From a virus: a DNA stretch of 53,646 bases. The translations under genes and the position numbers were made by a program. Within the stretch, counting starts at the first letter, position 1, and every line of letters begins with the position of its first letter. This document shows, piece after piece, positions 41,169-47,742 of this stretch. The stretch spans positions 1 to 53,646 of the IMG/VR virus record IMGVR_UViG_3300033004_000003. One strand, written 5' to 3'. The notes under the pieces were generated by a model, which searched no databases, was not told the origin of the DNA, and was given only the letters and a program-made list of their open reading frames with translations.

Positions 41169-41389
41169 TGCCCCAACTCCGCATCATCAAAAACAGCGAC
41201 AAGCCGGGCCAGACATTCGAAGACGCATCCCGTGCGACGTTCGAGCGCGTGCTGGCAGAAACATCCGGCGCGATTGTATTTATTTACGAGACTGAGAACG
41301 GTGTTGAAATTGGGTCAACGCCATCGCTCTGGGCCGTGAGGCGCGGTTTGATCGACATCGCGTTTGAGACGATACATGGGGACGAATAA
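41168..41389 (+). CDS. Small hypothetical protein
   Basis: Product of 73 aa, TAATG overlap with the phosphoesterase gene. Strand/helix mix: SRATFERVLAETSGAIVFIY, then SLWAVRRGLIDIAFETIHG. No family recognised. Coupled at its stop to the next gene by another TAATG. Confidence 0.55.
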   Translation: MPQLRIIKNSDKPGQTFEDASRATFERVLAETSGAIVFIYETENGVEIGSTPSLWAVRRGLIDIAFETIHGDE

Positions 41390-41580
41390 TGCTCTGGGCT
41401 GGCGTTGACGGCTCCGGCGCGGTCTGCGTGTACGGCCTAAGCGAGGCGAAACTGGACGATCTCACTCCGGACGAGGCGCGCGTTTTTGCGCACAACCTGC
41501 TGCACTTAGCTGACGTGGTGGAGGACCTGAATGATGCGCCGGATAGTCATAGAGCGCGAGACCAAGCTGACGCGGCTTAG
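41389..41580 (+). CDS. Small hypothetical protein
   Basis: Product of 63 aa, TAATG overlap. LTPDEARVFAHNLLHLADVV resembles small phage proteins of unknown role carrying an L-x-P-x-E-A-R-x-F-A block followed by a hydrophobic helix. Its 3' end overlaps a 41-codon Trp-rich ORF. Confidence 0.5.
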   Translation: MLWAGVDGSGAVCVYGLSEAKLDDLTPDEARVFAHNLLHLADVVEDLNDAPDSHRARDQADAA

Positions 41581-41656
41581 CTTCGCAGCGCAGTTCAAGC
41601 CGCGCCAGGATGATCCCTGGGCGGCTTGGTGGGCGTTGTGGTTTTGGTGGGTGTGA
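41531..41656 (+). CDS. Trp-rich microprotein (41 aa)
   Basis: ATG 41531 lies 6 nt after GGAGG, a strong ribosome site. Basic start (MMRRIVIERETKLTRLS) and a C-terminus almost made of tryptophan (DDPWAAWWALWFWWV). It overlaps the preceding gene in another frame. The Trp cluster could insert into membrane interface. Stop lies 17 bp from the converging methyltransferase stop. Confidence 0.5.
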   Translation: MMRRIVIERETKLTRLSFAAQFKPRQDDPWAAWWALWFWWV

Positions 41657-41672
41657 GGGGCAGTTGTTGGAC

Positions 41673-42581
41673 TCAGGGCAGGCACTCCATCGCAGCCGCG
41701 ATGAACTCGCGCGCGACGACAGCATTTATGGCGTTACCAGCACCGCGGATGATGCCCACGTCGCCGGTATTCCTTGGAGCCACAGGGTAAAGGCCGGGTT
41801 GAGTAGGCCGCTTCTTCCCGTCGAGGCAGTCGAGCCATTCAAGCTCGCGCCAGGGATCGTGTGGGCCACCTGATTGTTCAACTGCTCGCCCTTCTTCGCT
41901 CCACCGCGTTCCGCAAAGGCTTTGTGGTTCGGGGTCCGCCAGTCCCTCGCGGATGGGGTGGCCCACCCCGTCACTAGCTGGACGAAGTCTTGGAGATCGT
42001 TCGCATGACCACCCAGAGCGCGGGCTAGAACCTTCTGCGGGTCTATCGTCGCCCCGCCGCTCTTGCCTTTGACGGTCGGCGTAGGCAACCCAGAATCGGC
42101 GGTGGCGGATGTTTGGGGCGCCGAAGCCCGCAGAATTGAGTACGACCGACCCGCAGGCGTAGCTTCCACCTTCCAGGTCTGTCGATACAGCGTCGAACCA
42201 CACCCTTGCTGCCGGGCTATCAACTTGCTCGCCAAAGATCGCGTGAGGTCCACACTCTTTGATGAGACGCCACCAATCCGGCCACAAATGGCGGTCGTCA
42301 GCGATTCCAGCGGCGTCTGGGTTTGCCCCGCTGAACGGCTGGCATGGGCAGCTTCCAGTCCAAATAGGTCGGCTATCTGGCCACCCTGCCTCGCGTAGCG
42401 CGTGCGACCAGATGCCGATGCCGGCGAAGAAATGGCATTGCACGTAGCCTTCAAGGTCGGCAGATCGAACGTCGCAAATAGATCGGTCATCAACATCCCC
42501 AGGAGCGATAAGCCCGGCTGCAATCAGATTTCGCAGCCATTGAACCGCGAACGGCTCAATCTCGTTGTAGTACGCCGTCAC
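41673..42581 (-). CDS. DNA cytosine-5 methyltransferase
   Basis: Product of 302 aa, GTG start at 42581 with GGAAGG before it and a GTGA overlap with the upstream small gene; a TTG at 42629 is unlikely. VTAYYNEIEPFAVQWLRNLI is the normal start of this phage family. Motif I FFAGIG (51-56), motif IV GSCPCQPFS with catalytic Cys 80, motif VI-like GEQV (117-120, where ENV is typical), motif VIII IRHRRFWVA (158-166), and C-terminal DGKKRPTQPGLYPVAP then GAGNAINAVVA (motif X). The target-recognition region is short. It probably modifies phage DNA against restriction. A second ORF overlaps it in the +1 frame. Confidence 0.9.
   Translation of the reverse strand: MTAYYNEIEPFAVQWLRNLIAAGLIAPGDVDDRSICDVRSADLEGYVQCHFFAGIGIWSHALREAGWPDSRPIWTGSCPCQPFSGANPDAAGIADDRHLWPDWWRLIKECGPHAIFGEQVDSPAARVWFDAVSTDLEGGSYACGSVVLNSAGFGAPNIRHRRFWVAYADRQRQERRGDDRPAEGSSPRSGWSCERSPRLRPASDGVGHPIREGLADPEPQSLCGTRWSEEGRAVEQSGGPHDPWRELEWLDCLDGKKRPTQPGLYPVAPRNTGDVGIIRGAGNAINAVVAREFIAAAMECLP
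41726..42490 (-). CDS. Overlapping +1-frame ORF inside the methyltransferase
   Basis: A 254-codon ORF (ATG 42490, preceded by CTGGGGATGTTG) fully inside the methyltransferase gene on the same strand. It reads MTDLFATFDLPTLKA, SSPASASGRTRYARQGG, STLYRQTWKVEATPAGRSYS, SGLPTPTVKGKSGG, GWATPSARDWRTPN and GLLNPAFTLWLQGIPATW. These blocks (LPTPT, WATPSARDW, LNPA..WL.G.P..W) match a protein family often annotated by itself in phages. Whether it is translated or is the mirror image of methyltransferase conservation cannot be told here. The methyltransferase is certainly real. Confidence 0.4.
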   Translation of the reverse strand: MTDLFATFDLPTLKATCNAISSPASASGRTRYARQGGQIADLFGLEAAHASRSAGQTQTPLESLTTAICGRIGGVSSKSVDLTRSLASKLIARQQGCGSTLYRQTWKVEATPAGRSYSILRASAPQTSATADSGLPTPTVKGKSGGATIDPQKVLARALGGHANDLQDFVQLVTGWATPSARDWRTPNHKAFAERGGAKKGEQLNNQVAHTIPGASLNGSTASTGRSGLLNPAFTLWLQGIPATWASSAVLVTP

Positions 42582-42754
42582 TCTGCGGCACCTTCCGCGC
42601 CGAGCCAAAAGCTGAACGATTGCAGGCAATCACTCGGCCCGGCCCAATACGTCGTGATGTTGCGGTACGCGACAGTGCGGTCAACCACATTTAAACAGAC
42701 GATGCAGTTCTTGGGCTCACCGCGCGAAGCGTTTTTGGTTTTCTTGCTCATCAT
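42578..42754 (-). CDS. Small CxxC protein upstream of the methyltransferase
   Basis: Product of 58 aa, ATG ATG at 42754 after CTGGAGACGCG. It reads SKKTKNASRGEPKNCIVCLN, with a C-x-x-C, and SDCLQSFSFWLGAEG. Its stop overlaps the methyltransferase GTG (GTGA), so translation is coupled and the GTG start is supported. No family recognised; a partial zinc site is possible. Confidence 0.65.
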   Translation of the reverse strand: MMSKKTKNASRGEPKNCIVCLNVVDRTVAYRNITTYWAGPSDCLQSFSFWLGAEGAAE

Positions 42755-42818
42755 CGCGTCTCCAGTTTGTGTCGATAAGCCTTTTAACTATGCCGAATAC
42801 AATCTGTCAATCTTTTTG

Positions 42819-42847
42819 TTGACGCTTGTCTTACATTCTTCTATAAA
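42819..42847 (+). promoter_or_regulatory. Strong promoter, leaderless layout
   Basis: TTGACG (42819-42824), exactly 17-nt spacer, TATAAA (42842-42847). The ATG of the ribbon-helix-helix gene is at 42853, five bases after the -10 and near the expected transcription start, with no Shine-Dalgarno. It diverges from the methyltransferase unit. Confidence 0.75.
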
Positions 42848-42852
42848 AAGAC

Positions 42853-43020
42853 ATGCCGAAAACACCGACAAAACCAAAACTTACCAGCATTACCATTCGC
42901 GTATCGGAAGAACTTAAGGCCCACGCGACGGAGGCCGCGAGTGATGATAGTCGCTCGCTCTCATCGTGGCTTGAGCAGATCATAAAGAAAGCATTGAAAG
43001 GAAAGCGCCGTGCCAGTTAA
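42853..43020 (+). CDS. Ribbon-helix-helix (CopG/Arc-like) repressor
   Basis: Product of 55 aa. PKLTSITIRVSEELKAHATE has the N-terminal DNA-contacting strand and first helix; SRSLSSWLEQIIKKALKG is the second helix. This is the compact RHH fold that binds operators as a dimer. First gene behind a strong promoter, divergent from the methyltransferase; it may control both. Overlaps the next gene by 11 bp. Confidence 0.75.
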   Translation: MPKTPTKPKLTSITIRVSEELKAHATEAASDDSRSLSSWLEQIIKKALKGKRRAS

Positions 43021-43216
43021 TTACATCTATGTGATGCGCTACGGCGAAAACCTGCATAAGATCGGGTTTTCAATCAAGCCTTTGGCACGACTTCGCGCGC
43101 TACGCTCACCAAGCATGGACATCGGTTTAGTGGCAAGCTGGGAGCGCCGTTTGTTTGGACCAAAGGGAACACCGGTATTCGGGCGCCCGAAAACAGAAAG
43201 GAAGTCAAAACCATGA
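43010..43216 (+). CDS. Short GIY-YIG/T5orf172-like domain protein
   Basis: Product of 68 aa, GTG start. YIYVMRYGENLHKIGFSIKP and LARLRALRS reproduce the first half of the T5orf172/MUG113 version of the GIY-YIG fold (x-I-Y-V-M ... K-I-G-x-S). The catalytic C-terminal half with its Glu is missing, so it is either truncated or a binding-only remnant. ATGA overlap with the next gene. Confidence 0.55.
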   Translation: MPVNYIYVMRYGENLHKIGFSIKPLARLRALRSPSMDIGLVASWERRLFGPKGTPVFGRPKTERKSKP

Positions 43217-43413
43217 GCAAAGCTGGAGACTTATGGCGCGAGGTCATGGACGGCCTGCGCGCTGGTGGCAGATCGTGCGCTGACTGCGGCCACTATAGCG
43301 CTTTCATCGCGCCCGGCATGAAGAGCCGCACATGTACGATGCAGGACGGCGGCGGATGCTTTGTGCCCGTTGATCCGTCGCACCTGTGTTCTGATTGGAA
43401 GGAAAGAAAATGA
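43213..43413 (+). CDS. Cys-rich small protein
   Basis: Product of 66 aa. Cys residues in CADCGHYS, SRTCTMQDGGGCF and HLCSDWKE are arranged as a single zinc-binding or Fe-S unit ending in a C-x-D-W motif common in small phage proteins. ATGA overlaps both neighbours. Function unknown. Confidence 0.6.
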   Translation: MSKAGDLWREVMDGLRAGGRSCADCGHYSAFIAPGMKSRTCTMQDGGGCFVPVDPSHLCSDWKERK

Positions 43414-43583
43414 GGCTCGAGGAGCGTGTCGCGCGGGCAATCTGCCGCGTGGAACTTGACATAATCGACGGAAATTCCCAGCGCCACTACGACATCGACG
43501 CGCGTGTTAATGCCGAGTGGCCGGAATGGATACCCCATGCACGCGCCGCGATTGCGGCTATGACAGAAGGAGCCATCAAATGA
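43410..43583 (+). CDS. Small phage protein, paralogue of the gene at 4915
   Basis: Product of 57 aa from ATG 43410 (GGAAGGAAAGAAA). LEERVARAICRVELD and W-IPHARAAIAAMTEG correspond to MIERVARAMC and W-APTARAAIAAM in the leftward gene at 4915-5181. The middle is shorter here. Function unknown; duplication within one genome suggests a useful interaction domain. Confidence 0.65.
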   Translation: MRLEERVARAICRVELDIIDGNSQRHYDIDARVNAEWPEWIPHARAAIAAMTEGAIK

Positions 43584-44011
43584 GCGAAACCGCCGATCTG
43601 AGGCCGTTCGGCTACGCGCCGGGCGACTACATGGTGAGATGCCGCCAGTGCAATAAGCAGACGTTCGGCGCCGATAAGCGCGCAATCGCCTGCCGCCCAT
43701 GCGCCGAAAAGCGGATGGCCGAGTATGTGCCCCCTATGCTGACCGACCACGACAAAGCAATCACGGCGGCGATGGCCACGCACGGACGCCTGATCAGCAC
43801 TTATAGCCGCGAGTTTCTGGGGGAAGCCATCGCCGCCTATCTCGCCGCCAGGACCGACGCGGTGTTGATGCCGAGGGAGTTGGATGACGAATTGGCCGAA
43901 ATTGGCAGCGATGCAAGTTGCTGCGCCTCACGGTATGATGTGAAAGCCAGCCATGCCGCCCTGGTCGCGGAGATAGACCGGCGCGCAAAGACAGAAGAGG
44001 TCCACAAATGA
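43580..44011 (+). CDS. Zinc-ribbon phage protein (PFGYAPG type)
   Basis: Product of 143 aa from ATG 43580 after AAGGAGCCATCAA. RPFGYAPGDYMVRCRQCNK and KRAIACRPCAEKRM give a four-Cys ribbon (about 20-45) that is common in phage accessory genes. After it, a helical region (AITAAMATHGRLISTYSREF) with a second Cys pair (SDASCCASRYD). Function unknown. Confidence 0.65.
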   Translation: MSETADLRPFGYAPGDYMVRCRQCNKQTFGADKRAIACRPCAEKRMAEYVPPMLTDHDKAITAAMATHGRLISTYSREFLGEAIAAYLAARTDAVLMPRELDDELAEIGSDASCCASRYDVKASHAALVAEIDRRAKTEEVHK

Positions 44012-44301
44012 GCCACACATGCCAAAGCTGCGGCGGCCAGATCGGGCGCGACTGCTTCAATCCCGGCGAGTGCGCCGGCATCACGGCGCAGATGGCGCAA
44101 CAGGAACATAGCCAGTGGCAACCAATCGAGACCGCGCCGAAAGATACGGCCGTGCTGACCTATGGCTTTGGGTATGAGATTGCGCATTACAACACGGATT
44201 TGGATGCCTGGGTTGCCTGCTGGGACCATCGCCCCATCCGGACGCCTGTAGGATGGATGCCGTTGCCGGAATCACCGATGGCAGATAAGGCCCGGAAATG
44301 A
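44008..44301 (+). CDS. DUF551 domain protein
   Basis: Product of 97 aa. N-terminus CQSCGGQIGRDC..PGEC may bind zinc; residues 36-92 match DUF551 (PF04448): WQPIETAPKDTAVLTYGFGY, EIAHYN, DAWVACWDH, VGWMPLPESP. The domain is frequent in phages and its role is not established. ATGA overlap on both sides. Confidence 0.75.
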   Translation: MSHTCQSCGGQIGRDCFNPGECAGITAQMAQQEHSQWQPIETAPKDTAVLTYGFGYEIAHYNTDLDAWVACWDHRPIRTPVGWMPLPESPMADKARK

Positions 44302-44783
44302 GCGCCGTAAACCTAACACAATTCAAATCCCGCATAATCCAGCCGATGCTTAACCTGCTGCCGTCCGTGTGGAACAGCCGGGCGGCGTGTAATATTCTGT
44401 CTTACACATTCCTGGCCGAGAGCAACGGCGGCCAGTTTATCGCGCAGATCGGAGGCGGTCCCGGCACTGGGCCGTTCCAAATGGAGACGGCCACGCACGA
44501 CGACTGCTGGACGAATTACCTGGCGTTCAACCCAGAGCTGGCGCGCGTTGGGCGGTTGCTCGCTTGCGGCGGCGTGCCGAGTGCGACGCAGATGGCTGGG
44601 AATTGGAGCTATGCGGCGTTTATGGCTAGGGTGCGTTATATCCGCAGTCCTCTGGCATTGCCTGCGGCTGGTGACGCGGTTGGCATTGTCACCGCATGGA
44701 AAAATATTTATAACACCGCAGGCGGCGCCGGGGTTATCGACACCGCCCACATCGCGCTGGCCGAACAAGCTATAGCCGCTTAG
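44298..44783 (+). CDS. Putative endolysin (lysozyme-like)
   Basis: Product of 161 aa. FLAESNGGQFIAQIGGGPGT, GPFQMETATHDDCWTNYLAF and VRYIRSPLALPAAGDAVGIV resemble phage lysozyme-like proteins in which the Glu after a hydrophobic helix (here LAESNGG, near residue 36) is catalytic and 'GGGP..G.FQME' lines the cleft. No signal peptide, so a holin would be required. It stands apart from the holin-like gene at 38623. Ends converging with the leftward operon, overlapping by 14 bp. Confidence 0.6.
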   Translation: MSAVNLTQFKSRIIQPMLNLLPSVWNSRAACNILSYTFLAESNGGQFIAQIGGGPGTGPFQMETATHDDCWTNYLAFNPELARVGRLLACGGVPSATQMAGNWSYAAFMARVRYIRSPLALPAAGDAVGIVTAWKNIYNTAGGAGVIDTAHIALAEQAIAA

Positions 44784-44928
44784 CCGCCCGTACCTCGGAC
44801 AAATCCACAATCTCCGCGCTGCGTTTCTCGACGCGGCGCGTATTTTTGTCCCGTATCTCGCGTAAGATCGTCTCTCGCTCGATCATCGGGAGCGCGGCGA
44901 GTTGGGCGAGGGTCATGTTGGGATTCAT
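44770..44928 (-). CDS. Small helical protein, last of the leftward operon
   Basis: Product of 52 aa, ATG 44928 after AAGGAGTTGAAGCC. MTLAQLAALPMIERETILRE then KRSAEIVDLSEVRAAKRL; wholly helical and basic. Its start overlaps the upstream stop (ATGA). Its 3' end overlaps the converging endolysin-like gene. No family recognised. Confidence 0.6.
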   Translation of the reverse strand: MNPNMTLAQLAALPMIERETILREIRDKNTRRVEKRSAEIVDLSEVRAAKRL

Positions 44929-45200
44929 GGCTTCAACTCCTTGTAGCGGGCGAGGGCGGCTTGCATATTCTCAATCATGCTATCAAGCGGGATTGTCCCA
45001 TTCTCAAAATGCGCCAGAGCCTCGGCAAGAAAATCGGCGAGTTCATCTGCGCCGGTTACGCGCAGGGCGGTGGTGAGCGTTTCGCCAGCAAGACGCGAGA
45101 AGTTATCCTTGAACCAAAAATCAGGCATTTGCCCTTCATTGGTTGACACGCACACAATCTCCGCCGCCGCCTCCAGCCGCTTGTCTTTCAGTTCAGTCAT
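44925..45200 (-). CDS. Small hypothetical helical protein
   Basis: Product of 91 aa. KRLEAAAEIVCVSTNEGQM, LAGETLTTALRVTGADELAD and FENGTIPLDSMIENMQAAL; acidic, helical. It overlaps the upstream gene by 8 bp and the downstream one by 4. No family recognised. Confidence 0.6.
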   Translation of the reverse strand: MTELKDKRLEAAAEIVCVSTNEGQMPDFWFKDNFSRLAGETLTTALRVTGADELADFLAEALAHFENGTIPLDSMIENMQAALARYKELKP

Positions 45201-45642
45201 GGCGGATTACCTTAAGCGGCTGGGCGGGGACGATGGTGAAGCCTGCGGCGTCGAGCGCGATCAGCAGTCCTTGCCGAAGACCTTTGTCATACGGATCATC
45301 AGATTCATCCACGCTTCGCATCTGGTATTCACCTTCGCGGCGCAGGGAGTTTAGCGCTTGCTCGGCTTTCCTAGCCCGTTCCTTACAGTGGGCTACGTCA
45401 TCACCAAGGCGCCTCATGGCATCCGCGACTTGCTCGGCAAACTGGGGCGCCAACAATTCGCGGGCGCGGCGGGCAGTTTTAATCCACAGCTTTCCGAATT
45501 GAGAGCCTGGAAGACCTTTGTCGTATTCGTTGAAAACATTCACCAGCTCCGCCGCAAGCGCCTCATCCGTAAGCACCAGCCTTTCACCGGCTTGGGGTTT
45601 CGAATCGGCCAATGCGCCAGCCTCGTCAAATTCGATTTTCAT
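45193..45642 (-). CDS. Hypothetical protein
   Basis: Product of 149 aa, strong RBS AAGGAGATGAGAA lying inside the upstream small gene. The first 45 aa end in LTDEALAAELVNVFNEY; the central part is a charged helix (AEQVADAMRRLGDDVAHCKE) and the C-terminus has LRQGLLIALDAAGFTIVPAQ. No family recognised. Confidence 0.6.
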   Translation of the reverse strand: MKIEFDEAGALADSKPQAGERLVLTDEALAAELVNVFNEYDKGLPGSQFGKLWIKTARRARELLAPQFAEQVADAMRRLGDDVAHCKERARKAEQALNSLRREGEYQMRSVDESDDPYDKGLRQGLLIALDAAGFTIVPAQPLKVIRHD

Positions 45643-45755
45643 TTCTCATCTCCTTTCGGTTCATCGCCAGGCGCCCAAGAGGCGCGTTTCTTGGCGTGCA
45701 TTTTGTCGCGTAGCCGCTCGATCTCGTGGATCAAGGCGGTGATTTCGTCGGTCAT
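45639..45755 (-). CDS. Small coiled-coil protein (38 aa)
   Basis: ORF of 38 codons with ATGA overlaps at both ends. TDEITALIHEIERLRDKMHA is an amphipathic helix; the tail is Lys/Pro/Gly rich and its codons encode the ribosome site of the next gene. Coupling on both sides argues for expression. Confidence 0.55.
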   Translation of the reverse strand: MTDEITALIHEIERLRDKMHAKKRASWAPGDEPKGDEK

Positions 45756-46177
45756 TTGTCCTTCACGCTAAACGGCGTGTTGCCGCACATCTCCCCGGCG
45801 CGGGCGCAAGCGCCGGCGCTGTACGCGTCGATGTCGCCCTGGATGAACCCCTGGCTGCGCAGCATCGTACGGGTGCATTCCGCATGCTCGTCGGTGAGTT
45901 CGATGATGGCGAGGGCCATGCGGCGGATCATCGCGTTTTTCTGCGCGGGGACGTAGGCGCGAATTGCCGCCTCGGCCTTGTCGATCATTTCGGCGAAGGT
46001 GCCGCCTTCAATCTTCGCGATTGATGAGCTTGTCGCAACGTCCAAGCAAACGTTTATTCTGGGCTCTCCGCAATAGCTCCAGAAATTCAGAGACACGTTG
46101 CATGTGCCGCCAAGGATGGCGGCAAGCCGCTTCAGTTCGGCTTGGATGCCAGCAGGCGTCGTCAAATCGATTTTCAT
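45752..46177 (-). CDS. Hypothetical protein
   Basis: Product of 141 aa. N-terminal 75 aa look like an alpha/beta domain (AELKRLAAILGGTCNVSLNF, INVCLDVATSSSIAKIEGG, FAEMIDKAEAAIRAY) common in small phage proteins; the C-terminal 60 aa are helical with Cys (HAECTRTMLRSQGF, GACARAGEMCGN). Function unknown. Preceded by a 13-nt gap after the membrane gene. Confidence 0.6.
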   Translation of the reverse strand: MKIDLTTPAGIQAELKRLAAILGGTCNVSLNFWSYCGEPRINVCLDVATSSSIAKIEGGTFAEMIDKAEAAIRAYVPAQKNAMIRRMALAIIELTDEHAECTRTMLRSQGFIQGDIDAYSAGACARAGEMCGNTPFSVKDK

Positions 46178-46190
46178 TGTCTTGTTCCAG

Positions 46191-46421
46191 TCAGTTAAAG
46201 ATCAAAAGAGCCACAACCGGCGCGCACATAACTAGCAACGCCGCTACAAACCACCCGGCCCTATCCAGCGCCGTTACCGTACGCCCGGCATAAACGCCAT
46301 ACCGCGCGGCGGGGATAGACGCGGCGATGACGTGCAGCAGCCAGTCCAGCGCCATGGGGATAGAGACCAGGATAGCGCCGGACACCAACGGATGGGCGTC
46401 AAGGAATTGCCACCAGGTCAT
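46191..46421 (-). CDS. Small two-helix membrane protein
   Basis: Product of 76 aa from ATG 46421, which overlaps the upstream stop (ATGA). Hydrophobic stretches [20 protein letters not shown] and [19 protein letters not shown] with a YGVYAGRTV link between. N-terminus [11 protein letters not shown]. No family recognised; possibly a superinfection or accessory membrane protein. Confidence 0.55.
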   Translation of the reverse strand: MTWWQFLDAHPLVSGAILVSIPMALDWLLHVIAASIPAARYGVYAGRTVTALDRAGWFVAALLVMCAPVVALLIFN

Positions 46422-47029
46422 GTGTTGTCTTCCATCCCAGAGGCAATTTCCACGCCGCGACCAGCCGAAGCGGCAAGCGACAACAGCGCATCCTTGTGCG
46501 CCTTCCAAAAATTAGCCGATCGCAGGCCGTCCATCTGTGCGATACGTCTATCGTCAAAATCGCGCCATTCAGAGAGTACGTGCAGCTCACAGCCGATCTG
46601 CATGTGGTCGTCCAGGATCGTCACAGAATAATCAAGGCCGTAAAGCTGCAGCGGGCGCTTATTGATAATGATGCCATCGCTCCACTTGGCGTTCGCGAGG
46701 TAGGCGCCCGCGAGGTAGGCGCCCGCGAGGTAGGCGCCCGCGAGGTTGGCGCCCACGAGGTAGGCGCCCGCGAGGTTGGCGCCCGCGAGGTTGGCGCCCA
46801 CGAGGTTGGCGTCCGCGAGGTTGGCGTCCGCGAGGTTGGCGCCCACGAGGTTGGCGCTCGCGAGGTTGGCGCCCACGAGGTAGGCGCCCGCGAGGTTGGC
46901 GCCCGCTTCAACTGCCTTCTTCACGGCAAAGCCGAGCTGGAAACGATATTCTTTGCCCGCGACATCGGCGGAAAGTTCGCACTCAAAAATCACTGCGCCG
47001 GTAAAACGGTTTTTAATCTGAAACATCAA
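46418..47029 (-). CDS. Pentapeptide-repeat protein
   Basis: Product of 203 aa. Residues about 44-115 are some fourteen A-[NDY]-L-x-x pentapeptides ([20 protein letters not shown] and on), which form a right-handed quadrilateral beta-helix (PF00805). N-terminal 40 aa: [21 protein letters not shown]-terminal 80 aa ([35 protein letters not shown]) follow a layout often attached to phage pentapeptide proteins. Some family members mimic DNA; here function is unknown. The 15-bp DNA repeats are very similar. Confidence 0.8.
   Translation of the reverse strand: MMFQIKNRFTGAVIFECELSADVAGKEYRFQLGFAVKKAVEAGANLAGAYLVGANLASANLVGANLADANLADANLVGANLAGANLAGAYLVGANLAGAYLAGAYLAGAYLANAKWSDGIIINKRPLQLYGLDYSVTILDDHMQIGCELHVLSEWRDFDDRRIAQMDGLRSANFWKAHKDALLSLAASAGRGVEIASGMEDNT
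46689..46909 (-). repeat. 15-bp tandem repeats coding pentapeptides
   Basis: About fourteen near-identical 15-bp units (GAGGT[AT]GGCGCCC[GA]C on the top strand). Differences fall mostly at one or two positions. Such an array can expand or contract in steps of five residues. It also opens a long meaningless ORF on the other strand. Confidence 0.85.
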
Positions 47030-47241
47030 ACTTCCTCCTTAACTTCCATCCCAGCGGCAACCCGCCGCAGTTTCACACGCGCCACAGCAGCGCGCATGAG
47101 CAGTTCCAAAGCCGCGCGCTCCATCGGACTGAAATCGTCTGGCGCGTGCATCCGAGCGATCGACAGGTCGCGCTCGAACGCCTCGGCCTCTTCCAGCGCC
47201 TCATCGGCATAGATGCTGGCTATCATGGTGGCGGCGGTCAT
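47026..47241 (-). CDS. Small hypothetical helical protein
   Basis: Product of 71 aa, ATGA overlaps. [20 protein letters not shown] then [20 protein letters not shown]; acidic then basic helices. No family recognised. Confidence 0.55.
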   Translation of the reverse strand: MTAATMIASIYADEALEEAEAFERDLSIARMHAPDDFSPMERAALELLMRAAVARVKLRRVAAGMEVKEEV

Positions 47242-47417
47242 TGTTCGAATACCTTTTCATCTTCGATCTTCCCCAGCAAATCATCAACGGCTTCCTGCTC
47301 AGTCGATCCAAATCCAATCGGGCAACCCACGCCGTCGTAAGTCTCACTGTCAACCGCACTCCAATCGCAGTTACGCGAAGGGATGGGCGGGAAGATGTAA
47401 TTGGTTTGGATTTTCAC
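47238..47417 (-). CDS. Conserved small phage protein (YxFPPIPxRxxDW type)
   Basis: Product of 59 aa, GTG start overlapping the upstream stop (GTGA). TNYIFPPIPSRNCDWSAVD, then ETYDGVGCPIGFGSTEQEAV, is a well-known pattern in small phage and prophage proteins (aromatic-PPIP-x-R ... D-W ... P-I-G-x-G-x-T-E-x-E-A). Function unknown. Clear evidence of a real gene despite its size. Confidence 0.75.
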   Translation of the reverse strand: MKIQTNYIFPPIPSRNCDWSAVDSETYDGVGCPIGFGSTEQEAVDDLLGKIEDEKVFEQ

Positions 47418-47734
47418 AGCCCCAAACTCCTATCCTTGCGTTCCTCGCGCGCCATATCGGACCACGTATCCTCGGCCTCGCAGACGTGTTCACGCTCGGC
47501 CTCGTCAACATACTCTTCCACGTCCTCCGCGCGCGGGATGCAGCAATCGTGCATCACGTCTTTTACGGCCTGGAGTAGTGTTTCCTGCTTGTCAAAGGTG
47601 TAGCGGAAGTTAAGCCGCCCAAGTTCGGCATAAATCTGCTGTACGAATTCGGCGGATTTCTCGTGGATAAGGCCGAACGTCTCAATATCCGCGTCGCGTA
47701 GGCGTTCGGTGTTGGGTTTGCGGTAGGGTTGCAT
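47414..47734 (-). CDS. Hypothetical helical protein
   Basis: Product of 106 aa. LRDADIETFGLIHEKSAEFV, QQIYAELGRLNFRYTFDKQE and a Glu-rich end (DVEEYVDEAEREHVCEAEDT). No family recognised. It lies 8 bp after the repeat protein at 47743. Confidence 0.6.
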   Translation of the reverse strand: MQPYRKPNTERLRDADIETFGLIHEKSAEFVQQIYAELGRLNFRYTFDKQETLLQAVKDVMHDCCIPRAEDVEEYVDEAEREHVCEAEDTWSDMAREERKDRSLGL

Positions 47735-47742
47735 TATTTAAC

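Noticed and set aside
42402-42917. 171-codon rightward ORF over the methyltransferase start
   Set aside because: Crosses the divergent promoter and is antisense to the methyltransferase and the CxxC gene; no motif.
46496-47212. 238-codon rightward ORF with GAREVGA repeats
   Set aside because: It is the complement of the 15-bp pentapeptide repeats, which have no stops in several frames; the leftward frame has recognisable pentapeptides and coupled neighbours.
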